Made by a program: the position numbers and the translations under genes
Notes under the pieces: generated by a model
What the model saw: the letters and a program-made list of their open reading frames with translations, nothing else
Database searches by the model: none
What the model was told of the DNA's origin: nothing
Source: Bacteroidota bacterium
GTDB lineage: Bacteria; Bacteroidota; Bacteroidia; Bacteroidales; Paludibacteraceae
Direction: 5' to 3'
Assembly (NCBI GenBank): GCA_021779195.1
Contig: JAJYBB010000012.1
Coordinates: 30,780 to 94,779, forward strand
Length of the DNA: 64,000 nucleotides
Shown here: positions 34,036-42,106 of the stretch, piece after piece
Numbering within the stretch: the first letter of the stretch is position 1
Layout of the letters: each line of letters opens with the position of its first letter

Positions 34036-34902
34036 TTAAAGTGGTCGAGCTACTATAATCCCGGTTACATCTTTCCGTCTTGCCAAGTAATCAGCCAATG
34101 GTTCGTCCGAAATTACCACTCTATGTTTTTTTGAACTGGCATGAATCATATATAGTCGGTTTTTCGTGTGATAAGCGATGACAACATGTGCTATATCCAT
34201 GCCTTTTATATTCGTAGTGAGTCCCAATATATCGCCATTATGGATAAGTGATTCGTATTTAAATATTTGTTTTTTAGGAATATAGCAACTTTGGCGTCGG
34301 GATATTTGTTTTTCAATGCGTGAAATTTCATTTTGTAACTTTGCATCATTTCTGAGCATTTTATAGTAATCAGTATGTAGGCTCATATAATTCACGAAAT
34401 TATTAAACGGTGTATGCCCCATTTCGCAAGTGATATTTTTTACTATATTTTTTCGATCGTTATCATAGATCCAATCACTAAAATAATGTAAACGCGATGA
34501 ATAATCAACTAATTCTCCATTGCGATATCGAATTAACAAAAGTTCTTTCTTGAAATCACCGAAAGTGCAGGCAGATGATTTTATAGTTCGTGCCAGAGCT
34601 AAACAGTTTTCGGCAAAAGTAGTGCAATCAAATTCAGTTAAGTTGATTACCAGGTTTTCCGATTTATTGTTTTCGAGCGTTTTTGCAACGTATGGTTTAC
34701 CTAACAAGTCAAGTCCAATTTTGATGATCAGGTTGCCGGTAGAACAGTTTGTTTTTTGGAATTTTTTTGAAATTGCATAAAAAGTTTTAATTGCCTGTTT
34801 TTCTAAAATGCTATCATTCAGGTTTGATTGCGAAAATACCATTGTCCAAGATATTAAGGACATGTATGTGATAATACAAAATTTAAGAAATCCGTGATGC
34901 AT
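34036..34902 (-). CDS. DUF1460 N-acetylmuramoyl-L-alanine amidase-like protein
   Basis: 288 residues with a Sec signal (ITYMSLISWTMVFS). The cysteine-peptidase motif NLTEFDCTTFAENCLALAR and the His motif MDIAHVVIAYH near the C-terminus, followed by RLYMIHASSKKHRVVIS, match the DUF1460 family, structurally related to NlpC/P60 amidases that cut the MurNAc-L-Ala bond. In the periplasm it would release peptide from muropeptides. It lies 34 bp after murQ, in the same operon. Confidence 0.85.
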   Translation of the reverse strand: MHHGFLKFCIITYMSLISWTMVFSQSNLNDSILEKQAIKTFYAISKKFQKTNCSTGNLIIKIGLDLLGKPYVAKTLENNKSENLVINLTEFDCTTFAENCLALARTIKSSACTFGDFKKELLLIRYRNGELVDYSSRLHYFSDWIYDNDRKNIVKNITCEMGHTPFNNFVNYMSLHTDYYKMLRNDAKLQNEISRIEKQISRRQSCYIPKKQIFKYESLIHNGDILGLTTNIKGMDIAHVVIAYHTKNRLYMIHASSKKHRVVISDEPLADYLARRKDVTGIIVARPL

Positions 34903-34936
34903 GATGTTATGGAACTTTTAATTGTTAAAGATATAC

Positions 34937-35779
34937 TTACATTCTTTCTTTTTTATAAGCATCGATTGCCTTTTTTACAGAACCATGAATCAGAAGGATA
35001 TTTGTTGCTTGTTCGTGAACGATGCCAAGTTCTTCCATTATAATACGAATACCCCTATCCATAAGTTTTAAATTGTTGAGTTGCATATTCACCATTTTGT
35101 TTCCATTTATTCTTCCTAATTTTATCATCACGGTTGTGGTAATCATATTTAATACAAGCTTTTGAGCTGTTCCAGATTTTAGTCGGGTGCTTCCTGTAAT
35201 AAATTCAGGACCAACAACAACATCAATTTTAATTTCAGCTTCTTCAGCAATCGGCGAGTTTGGATTACAGGAGATTGAAGCTGTCAGGATACCGTTTTCG
35301 CGGGCTTTGCGGAGTGTTCCTACGACATAAGGAGTTGTGCCAGAGGCTGCAATTCCAATAATCGTATCGAATTTGGTTACGTTTCGTTCGATTAATTCTT
35401 CCCAACCACGGTCTGAATTATCTTCTGCATGTTCGACCGCTTTTCGTAAAGCCAATTCGCCACCGGCAATTAATCCGACGACTGCATGTGCTGGCATCCC
35501 GAATGTGGGTGGAATTTCCGATGCATCTAACACGCCGAGTCGTCCACTCGTGCCTGCACCGAGATAAAATATCCGTCCTCCCCGCTTCATGCGTTTCACA
35601 ATATTTTCAACTAACATTTCAACTTGTGGTATCGCTTGAGCGACTGCTTCAGGTACTTTTCGGTCTTCTTCATTCATTTCGAGTAATAAATCATGAATTG
35701 ATTTTTTATCTAAATTTTCATGAATTGAATTTTGCTCGGTAATTTTGATGAATTGGTTCGATATTGATTCGGGTTCCAT
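34937..35779 (-). CDS. murQ: N-acetylmuramic acid 6-phosphate etherase
   Basis: 280 residues. SIS-domain protein with the family signature FYLGAGTSGRLGVLDASEIPPTFG and GTTPYVVGTLRKARENG, KSGTAQKLVLNMITTTVMIKLG. It splits MurNAc-6-phosphate into GlcNAc-6-phosphate and D-lactate. It sits between the BadF-type kinase gene and the DUF1460 gene, with gaps of 32 and 34 bp, which fits one operon for MurNAc use. Confidence 0.96.
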   Translation of the reverse strand: MEPESISNQFIKITEQNSIHENLDKKSIHDLLLEMNEEDRKVPEAVAQAIPQVEMLVENIVKRMKRGGRIFYLGAGTSGRLGVLDASEIPPTFGMPAHAVVGLIAGGELALRKAVEHAEDNSDRGWEELIERNVTKFDTIIGIAASGTTPYVVGTLRKARENGILTASISCNPNSPIAEEAEIKIDVVVGPEFITGSTRLKSGTAQKLVLNMITTTVMIKLGRINGNKMVNMQLNNLKLMDRGIRIIMEELGIVHEQATNILLIHGSVKKAIDAYKKERM

Positions 35780-35811
35780 TCAGTTTGGATTAGAAAGAAT
35801 TTTATATGTAT

Positions 35812-36657
35812 TTATTTTTTCGGAAATGAATGATAATGAATAAGCCCTTCCATCGGATTTTGCTCAATCCGTGCAATTTCGAGCCCCTGTTCCGAGGCCA
35901 CAATTTCGAGAGTGTCGCGGAAGTAATGGGCAATGGAACCCACAAAACTCACTTTCATTCCCTCGAGCGGATATTGCTTCACATTACGGAGCAAGAAGGC
36001 TTCGAACGAATCGTAGACTAAATTGAAAAGGGCTGGTTCTTCGAGATGTTCGAGAATAAATGGCGTGAACTGAGCCAGAAAACGGTTGGGGAAAGGGTGT
36101 TTGTAAATGCGGTCGAGAAGGGTGGCAGGCGTCAGCTCGTATTCGTCTAAGAATTTATCGCAAATCCATTCGGACAACTGGTTTTTCAGACAATCGGCCA
36201 CAAACAGTTTCCCGAGTACCGCGCCACTTCCTTCGTCGCCCAAAATAAAACCCAATGGCGAAACCTGCTGAACAATGTCGTTCCCGTCGTAATAACACGA
36301 ATTGGAACCGGTGCCTAAAATGCAGGCAATGCCGGCTTCGTGCTGAAACAATGCCCGCGCTGCACCCAGCAAATCGCTCTGCACTTCAATGATGGCAGCA
36401 CTGAAAAACCGCACCAGCGCCTGACTGACTATCAGTTTCTTTTCGGGAAATGAACATCCGGCTCCATAGAAATGAATTTCGTCGATCATCAGGTTGGCCA
36501 GTTGCAGAACTAATTGTTCATCGAGCAAAGCCACCACATCCTGTTGCGTCTGGTAAAAAGGATTGATCCCGTCGGTGATGAGTTCTTTTCGTACAATTTC
36601 TTCATCGATTACACACCAATGTGTTTTGGTCGATCCGCTGTCGGCAATAAGTTTCAT
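35812..36657 (-). CDS. murK: BadF/BadG-family sugar kinase, likely MurNAc/GlcNAc kinase
   Basis: 281 residues, ASKHA fold. MKLIADSGSTKTHWCVID is the phosphate-1 motif, IHFYGAGCSFPEK and GIACILGTGSNSCYYDG the next, then SPLGFILGDEGSGAVLGK. These fit the eukaryote-like GlcNAc-kinase branch, which includes MurK. It is the first gene of the operon, upstream of murQ, so it most likely makes MurNAc-6-phosphate. GlcNAc may be a second substrate. The GC content here is clearly higher than in flanking genes such as murQ. Confidence 0.85.
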   Translation of the reverse strand: MKLIADSGSTKTHWCVIDEEIVRKELITDGINPFYQTQQDVVALLDEQLVLQLANLMIDEIHFYGAGCSFPEKKLIVSQALVRFFSAAIIEVQSDLLGAARALFQHEAGIACILGTGSNSCYYDGNDIVQQVSPLGFILGDEGSGAVLGKLFVADCLKNQLSEWICDKFLDEYELTPATLLDRIYKHPFPNRFLAQFTPFILEHLEEPALFNLVYDSFEAFLLRNVKQYPLEGMKVSFVGSIAHYFRDTLEIVASEQGLEIARIEQNPMEGLIHYHSFPKK

Positions 36658-36680
36658 AAGTTTTCGCTGTTTATTTTTGG

Positions 36681-36688
36681 CAAAGATA
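36681..36688 (-). promoter_or_regulatory. promoter box (TATCTTTG) of the murK-murQ operon
   Basis: The minus strand reads TATCTTTG 23 bp before the kinase ATG. A match to TAnnTTTG; the -33 site is not obvious. Confidence 0.6.
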
Positions 36689-36746
36689 AACTATATTTTC
36701 AGATGTTGCAGACAATTGCTGCAATGGATATTTGAAATTTTAATTG

Positions 36747-36754
36747 TATTTTTG
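36747..36754 (+). promoter_or_regulatory. candidate -7 box (TATTTTTG) of the GT2 gene
   Basis: TATTTTTG lies 26 bp before the GT2 ATG, divergent from the murK box 58 bp away. The two units could share control in this 123-bp gap. Confidence 0.5.
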
Positions 36755-36780
36755 AACTCCAAATTCAATCAACCCGTTCA

Positions 36781-38229
36781 ATGAAACCTGTCAACTGTTT
36801 TTTGTTCTGTACCGACGTGGCTACCACAGCTTCGGTCGTTTCTCAACTTCGTGCTGCATCTTCGCTTGTCAATGCCATTTACCTGTTGACAACGAATGAT
36901 TCCCTGAAAATCGATAGCTGTGAAACCCTGATTGCCGACTCGCTCCAACGTTCGGAAACCATCCGAAAAATTGCCGAAAAATCCGACTCAACGTATTCGC
37001 TGATTTATACAAAGGACAATGCGCTGGAAATCGGGCAGTTTGCCGTGGAACGGTTGTATCAAATTGCCCAAGACACGCAGGCTGGGTTGGTGTATTCGGA
37101 TTATTACGAAATAAAAGCGGGTGTGCGATCGGCTCATCCGGTAATTGATTATCAGGAAGGTGCGTTGCGCGACGATTTTAATTTTGGCTCCGTATTGTTG
37201 TATAATGCCGGTTGTTTGAAAAAAGCCGTTGCAGAAACGACTGAAAATTACCTCTTTGCCGGACTTTATAATTTACGGTTGAAAGTGTCGCAACAAGCCG
37301 AACTGGTGCACATCAACGAATATCTGTACACCGAAGTAGAAACTGACCTGCGCAAAAGCGGTGAAAAGCAATTCGACTACGTGGACCCACGAAACCGCGC
37401 CGTGCAGATAGAACTTGAAACAGCCTGCACCGATCATTTAAAACGAATTGGCGGATATTTAGCTCCTGATTTCAAAAAAATTGAGTTCGGTGAAAGCAAT
37501 TTTCCGGTGGAAGCGTCGGTGATTATTCCGGTAAAAAACCGTGTAAAAACTATCAGCGACGCCATCGAATCGGTGTTGAAACAAAAAACCTCGTTCTTGT
37601 TCAACCTGGTGATTATCGATAATTATTCGACCGATGGAACGACGGAACTGATTCGCGGTTTTGCTTCGAACGACCCGCGCGTGATTCATCTGATTCCCGA
37701 ACGAAAAGACCTGGGCATTGGTGGCTGCTGGAACGAAGGTGTTCACGACAACCGTTGTGGAAAATTTGCGGTGCAACTCGACAGCGATGACGTGTATCAG
37801 GATGAGAATACACTGCAAAAAATTGTTGATGCCTTTTACGAACAAAACTGCGCCATGGTAGTCGGCTCGTACACCATGACCAATTTTGTCCTGGAAACTA
37901 TTCCTCCCGGATTGATTGACCACAGCGAATGGACTCCCGAAAACGGACGAAACAACGCGTTACGTATCAACGGACTGGGAGCACCACGCGCTTTTTATAC
38001 TCCTGTTTTGCGCGATGTAAAAGTCCCTAACACGAGTTATGGCGAAGATTACGCACTTGGTTTGCGCATCAGCCGCGAATACCAGATCGGGCGTATTTAC
38101 GAATCGATTTACCTGTGCCGCCGCTGGGACGAAAACTCCGATGCTTCGCTCGATGTAGTAAAAATGAATGCGAATAATTTATATAAGGACAAAATACGAA
38201 CGGTGGAACTGAAGGCGAGAAAATGTTAA
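36781..38229 (+). CDS. family 2 glycosyltransferase with unusual N-terminal domain
   Basis: 482 residues. Residues ~240-450 form a GT-A domain: ASVIIPVKNRVKTISDAIESVLKQ, LVIIDNYSTDGTTELIRGF and the DxD-like FAVQLDSDDVYQDENTL, plus 'SYGEDYALGLRISREYQIGR'. The first ~230 residues resemble a second, degenerate nucleotide-sugar-binding or nucleotidyl region (VYSDYYEIKAG...). No membrane helix is seen, so it acts in the cytoplasm. It stands back-to-back with murK, and leads the barrel/DUF4922/SpoIID/AmpG run. Acceptor and donor are unknown; its place in a salvage locus is unexplained. Confidence 0.85.
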   Translation: MKPVNCFLFCTDVATTASVVSQLRAASSLVNAIYLLTTNDSLKIDSCETLIADSLQRSETIRKIAEKSDSTYSLIYTKDNALEIGQFAVERLYQIAQDTQAGLVYSDYYEIKAGVRSAHPVIDYQEGALRDDFNFGSVLLYNAGCLKKAVAETTENYLFAGLYNLRLKVSQQAELVHINEYLYTEVETDLRKSGEKQFDYVDPRNRAVQIELETACTDHLKRIGGYLAPDFKKIEFGESNFPVEASVIIPVKNRVKTISDAIESVLKQKTSFLFNLVIIDNYSTDGTTELIRGFASNDPRVIHLIPERKDLGIGGCWNEGVHDNRCGKFAVQLDSDDVYQDENTLQKIVDAFYEQNCAMVVGSYTMTNFVLETIPPGLIDHSEWTPENGRNNALRINGLGAPRAFYTPVLRDVKVPNTSYGEDYALGLRISREYQIGRIYESIYLCRRWDENSDASLDVVKMNANNLYKDKIRTVELKARKC

Positions 38230-38319
38230 TTAAAAAAATTATTTCGAGAATAGATAAGAATTAGAATTTTTAGAAATAATTTTTGTTAAGCTTAAAGTAT
38301 AATTTTAATTTTAAATATT

Positions 38320-39768
38320 ATGAAAAGAACATTTGTATTCAGTTTATTTTTGTGCCTTTTAAGCTCACTTTTCTCATTCACAACAATTGCTCAGGAGTAT
38401 AAGGATTTTGATATCAGCCGGTATTACACACCTGACATTGTACGAAATCAGTTGGATGTTACGTTTTCCGGCGCAGGTTCGTTAAGCAACTCCACCAATA
38501 ATTCATTCAATGGTTCTAATGACAACGATGTTAACGCCTACCTGAGTTCTGCTTTTATCAATTATGTAAATACCCGGAAAATGATTAGAACCATTAATGC
38601 AGGTCTTGGATTAAGAGGCTACAGCAATGTTAGCAATGATTTAACCAATCCGTTAAAGTCACAATCAGGCAATTTTGATAACGGTGCGGGAATAGGTGCA
38701 TCATACCAATTTTTTAATAAAACGAACCAGTTCCTCTCTTTTGGAGGAAATATTAATTATGATTATTTTTCAGGATATTCGAATAAAACGAATAATTTAA
38801 ACCAGGCAGACAGGGCTAATTCTAATCGGTTTTATACCAATTTGTATGCATATATTGGTGCCGGAGTAGGAAGAATTGAAATTGTTACCGATGCTCAGCA
38901 AGCTATTTATATGATCGATGCTTTTGAAAAAAATAGAATACTGAGCAGGGATTTGTCGTCCAATGAGATTTTTAAATTGTCGCAGGAAATTTCACGGATA
39001 AAAAACAAACGTTTTTTGGACTCTCGTCTGCATTTGATTGATGAAGTGTCTCGCGTGGACTCTTTTTTTGTTGCCAATAAATTGATTTATAAGTCTGATG
39101 CCAAATACTTTACCACTTTATATGATATTTGGTTGTATGGCGATAAATTTGAACGAAAATCAGGGTCGGCGCTCGAGCTAAGATTCTCTCCAAATATGAG
39201 TATTAATAATTCTTACGCAAAAAATATATATACGATTTTAACTGATTCTCTGTCAGAAACAAAAGATTATTTTTCAAGTTCACAGTATAATATCTATCTG
39301 AGCTACAATTATGAGAAGCCTGATCATCAAAAATGGCAGCATTCAGTAAATGCAATGCTGGGTTTTGCATCTTCAAGTTATACTGCGTCATCCCATGATA
39401 TCGTCCTTAGTAGCACGAATAATAGTTCTACTGAAACTAAAATGACAAATGCATCTGTCGGTTATAAATTAGGTTTTTATCCGGATACAAGAACCAATAT
39501 TTTTGCTCAGATTGACCAAAACGCTGAATATAATATTTATGCTGCTTCGACGGTTAATGGTAATAATCAGGTGTCTAATCTTAATACATTAGTGTTGAAT
39601 TCGTCTCTTAATTGTGGAATGTATTACTATTTTTCACCTCAATTACGATTATCGGCGGTCTTAAATTTCTCAAATGTGCACAATATTCAATTTACATCCA
39701 GAAGTTCTTCTGCTTCAAATATTTTGAGCAGTAATTTCTCCGTTGGGGCAAATTATTCTTTCTTTTAA
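38320..39768 (+). CDS. secreted outer-membrane beta-barrel protein of unknown function
   Basis: 482 residues. Signal MKRTFVFSLFLCLLSSLFSFTTIAQ. The body alternates short beta strands rich in Asn, Ser and aromatics (GAGSLSNSTNNSF, SFGGNINYDYFSGYSN, AELRFSPNMSINNS-like) and ends 'NFSVGANYSFF' with a terminal Phe, typical of an outer-membrane barrel. A central ~90-residue helical patch (YMIDAFEKNRILSRDLSSNEIFKLSQEI) breaks the pattern. The gene is AT-rich, unlike the GC-richer GT2 and DUF4922 genes on either side, so it may be a later insertion. It ends 4 bp before DUF4922. Not recognised beyond this. Confidence 0.6.
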   Translation: MKRTFVFSLFLCLLSSLFSFTTIAQEYKDFDISRYYTPDIVRNQLDVTFSGAGSLSNSTNNSFNGSNDNDVNAYLSSAFINYVNTRKMIRTINAGLGLRGYSNVSNDLTNPLKSQSGNFDNGAGIGASYQFFNKTNQFLSFGGNINYDYFSGYSNKTNNLNQADRANSNRFYTNLYAYIGAGVGRIEIVTDAQQAIYMIDAFEKNRILSRDLSSNEIFKLSQEISRIKNKRFLDSRLHLIDEVSRVDSFFVANKLIYKSDAKYFTTLYDIWLYGDKFERKSGSALELRFSPNMSINNSYAKNIYTILTDSLSETKDYFSSSQYNIYLSYNYEKPDHQKWQHSVNAMLGFASSSYTASSHDIVLSSTNNSSTETKMTNASVGYKLGFYPDTRTNIFAQIDQNAEYNIYAASTVNGNNQVSNLNTLVLNSSLNCGMYYYFSPQLRLSAVLNFSNVHNIQFTSRSSSASNILSSNFSVGANYSFF

Positions 39769-39772
39769 AATT

Positions 39773-40702
39773 ATGGACTTTCTTGATTCCCAAATTAAAT
39801 CTCTTTTTCTTGACCAACTTTCGTCCTGGAAGCTGGCTCGCGACAATTATGCCGGACTGAAAACTGTACAAACCAAAACCGTTTCTTTTGGCGATTTCGA
39901 CGTGCGGGTACAGTTCAATCCGGCTCGAATGGTGTCGTCGGGGGCAAAGGTAGATGCAAAAAGTATTGCGGCACGGCCGTGTTTTCTTTGCGCTGCCAAT
40001 CGTCCTGCCGAACAAAGATCCATTGATTTTGGCGATTATGAAATTCTGGTCAATCCGTTCCCGATTTTTCCCGAGCATTTCACCATTCCGCGGCGGGAAC
40101 ATGTGCCGCAACACATCAAACCGTTTTTCGGGGATATGCTGGAATTGTCTAAAGCATTGGATGATTATCTCATATTTTACAATGGTCCGCAATGCGGTGC
40201 TTCGGCTCCCGATCACATGCATTTTCAGTCCGGATCCAAAAATTTTCTTCCGTTGGTGAACGAGTATAAACGCATGAAAGAAACTCACACCGAATTGCTG
40301 GTTACCTCCGAAAAGATGCAGCTTTACCGGATGATAAATTACCTGCGAATGGTTTATGTAGTTGAATCGTCGGAAAAGGAAAGTGCCATTGATTCATTTG
40401 AAAAAATATATAATCACCTCACCGCGGGCACATCTCCCTCGGGAGCAGGGCAGGCGGTGAAGTCAGGGGATGAGCCCATGTTGAACATTGTCTCCACGTA
40501 TGAAAACGGGAAATGGACTGTGTTTATCATTCCCCGCAAAGCTTTCCGTCCGTGGCAATATAGTGTTGAAGGCAAGCGGCAATTGCTGGTTAGTCCGGCA
40601 ACGGTGGAGATGGGTGGTGTTTTTATTACACCAGTCAAAGCCCATTTTGAGAGAATTTCGAAAGAAGATATTCAAAGCATTTTGGAGCAGGCAAGTTTAT
40701 AA
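39773..40702 (+). CDS. DUF4922 HIT-like protein, putative nucleotidyltransferase/phosphorylase
   Basis: 309 residues from 39773, 4 bp after the barrel gene (a frame from 39743 overlaps it and is rejected). PCFLCAANRPAEQRSIDFG carries a CxxC, and the HIT-type motif GASAPDHMHFQSGSK gives His148-x-His150-x-Gln152, the pattern of GalT and Ap4A phosphorylase, in which the His forms a covalent nucleotide intermediate. Family members have no assigned reaction. A GC-rich palindromic patch (40419-40460) adds residues ~216-230. It lies 2 bp before the SpoIID-like gene. A sugar-1-phosphate nucleotidyltransferase role is a hypothesis only. Confidence 0.75.
   Translation: MDFLDSQIKSLFLDQLSSWKLARDNYAGLKTVQTKTVSFGDFDVRVQFNPARMVSSGAKVDAKSIAARPCFLCAANRPAEQRSIDFGDYEILVNPFPIFPEHFTIPRREHVPQHIKPFFGDMLELSKALDDYLIFYNGPQCGASAPDHMHFQSGSKNFLPLVNEYKRMKETHTELLVTSEKMQLYRMINYLRMVYVVESSEKESAIDSFEKIYNHLTAGTSPSGAGQAVKSGDEPMLNIVSTYENGKWTVFIIPRKAFRPWQYSVEGKRQLLVSPATVEMGGVFITPVKAHFERISKEDIQSILEQASL
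40419..40460 (+). repeat. GC-rich palindrome inserted in frame in DUF4922
   Basis: TCACCGC (40419-40425) pairs with GCGGTGA (40454-40460), and CTCCC (40434-40438) with GGGAG (40441-40445), a REP-like stem with internal loops. It codes for the loop around TAGTSPSGAGQAV and is much richer in GC than the gene. The frame is not broken. Confidence 0.6.
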
Positions 40703-40704
40703 TT

Positions 40705-42057
40705 ATGAATTCATCCGAACCAATTATCCGTGTGGGCATTTTATCGTCAGAAGAAATTGAATTTATTCTGAAAGGAGAATTTTTTTTCGACAAAAAACCT
40801 TTCACAGGTTATCAGAAAGCAATATGGCAGGACGGCCGAATGCTGTTCGAAGGAGAAGAGTATTCTGAATTAGTATTCGAACCAACGCATGAACAGGATT
40901 CATTCGATTTACTGAATGTGGTTATCGGCATTGGATTTCACTGGGAACGCAAAGAAAATCAGCGTTTCAATGGCGCACTGAAAATTATTCCCGTAGAGGC
41001 GCGGCATGCAGTGTCTCTGCAGGCCATCAATATTATTCCGGTCGAAAAATACCTCACCAGTGTCATTTCGAGTGAAATGAGCGCTACTGCCTCTGCCGAA
41101 TTGCTGAAAGCCCATGCTGTTATTTCCCGTAGCTGGTTGTTACGACCTATTTTCCAACATTCCGTAGTATCGTGGCCTGCCGCGTCTCAGGATAAAGAAA
41201 TGAAGCAAGCCGCGTCAGTACCGGAACCCGGTTTTATTGAAAAATGGTATGAACGTGATGCGCATGTGCATTTCGAGGTGTGTGCCGATGATCACTGTCA
41301 GCGCTATCAGGGCATTACGCGGGCATCTACGGAAGCGGTGGCGAAAGCCATAGAGCTTACCCGGGGACAGGTTTTGATGTATGAAGGGCAGATTTGTGAT
41401 GCACGATTTTCCAAATCGTGTGGTGGAGCTACCGAGACTTTCGAAAACTGCTGGGCACCCGAACATCATCCGTACCTCAACAAAATATTCGACAATACAG
41501 TTACTCCCGAAGACTTTGGTACAGACCTAACGGTGGAAGAAAATGCCGAAAAATGGGTTCGACAACGTCCTGAAGCTTTTTGCAACACATCCGATAAAAA
41601 AATTCTTGCTCAGGTGTTGAATAACTACGATCAGGAAACCAACGATTTTTACCGTTGGAAAGTGGAATACACGCAGGATGAAATAGCTGAAATTATCCGT
41701 CGCCGTTCGGGAATTGATTTCGGACCAATCGCAGATCTGGTACCCATAAAGCGGGGCGAATCGGGACGCATCATTCAACTGAAGATTGTCGGAGCCAAGC
41801 AAACGATCGTCGTTGGAAAGGAACTGGAAATCCGTAGATGGCTGTCGAACTCGCATTTATACAGTTCGGCTTTTGTAGTGGATAAATACAGTATTGTGGA
41901 TGGCATTCCGGGTAAATTTATTCTCAGCGGTGCAGGTTGGGGGCATGGTGTGGGACTTTGTCAGATTGGCGCTGCGGTAATGGGCGAAAAAGGATATAAA
42001 TATATTGAAATTTTATCGCACTATTTCAAAAATTCAGAATTAAAAAGGATTTATTGA
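40705..42057 (+). CDS. SpoIID/LytB-domain protein, putative peptidoglycan glycosylase
   Basis: 450 residues. SpoIID/LytB domain marks: INIIPVEKYLTSVISSEMSATASAELLKAHAVISRSW, then GQVLMYEGQICDARFSKSCGGATETFENCW and the C-terminal GAGWGHGVGLCQIGAAVMGEKGYKYIEILSHYF. SpoIID proteins are lytic transglycosylases acting on denuded glycan. No clear signal peptide is visible (begins NSSEPIIRVGILSSEEIEF), so it may act in the cytoplasm on imported muropeptides, or be exported by another route. It begins 2 bp after DUF4922 and 49 bp before the AmpG-like gene. Confidence 0.9.
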   Translation: MNSSEPIIRVGILSSEEIEFILKGEFFFDKKPFTGYQKAIWQDGRMLFEGEEYSELVFEPTHEQDSFDLLNVVIGIGFHWERKENQRFNGALKIIPVEARHAVSLQAINIIPVEKYLTSVISSEMSATASAELLKAHAVISRSWLLRPIFQHSVVSWPAASQDKEMKQAASVPEPGFIEKWYERDAHVHFEVCADDHCQRYQGITRASTEAVAKAIELTRGQVLMYEGQICDARFSKSCGGATETFENCWAPEHHPYLNKIFDNTVTPEDFGTDLTVEENAEKWVRQRPEAFCNTSDKKILAQVLNNYDQETNDFYRWKVEYTQDEIAEIIRRRSGIDFGPIADLVPIKRGESGRIIQLKIVGAKQTIVVGKELEIRRWLSNSHLYSSAFVVDKYSIVDGIPGKFILSGAGWGHGVGLCQIGAAVMGEKGYKYIEILSHYFKNSELKRIY

Positions 42058-42106
42058 AGGTAAATTTAAAATTCATTTTTCAAATCATACTCTTAAATTT
42101 AATCGG

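Noticed and set aside
39743..39772. DUF4922 start at 39743
   Set aside because: It overlaps the end of the barrel gene; the ATG at 39773 leads into the family sequence and has normal spacing.
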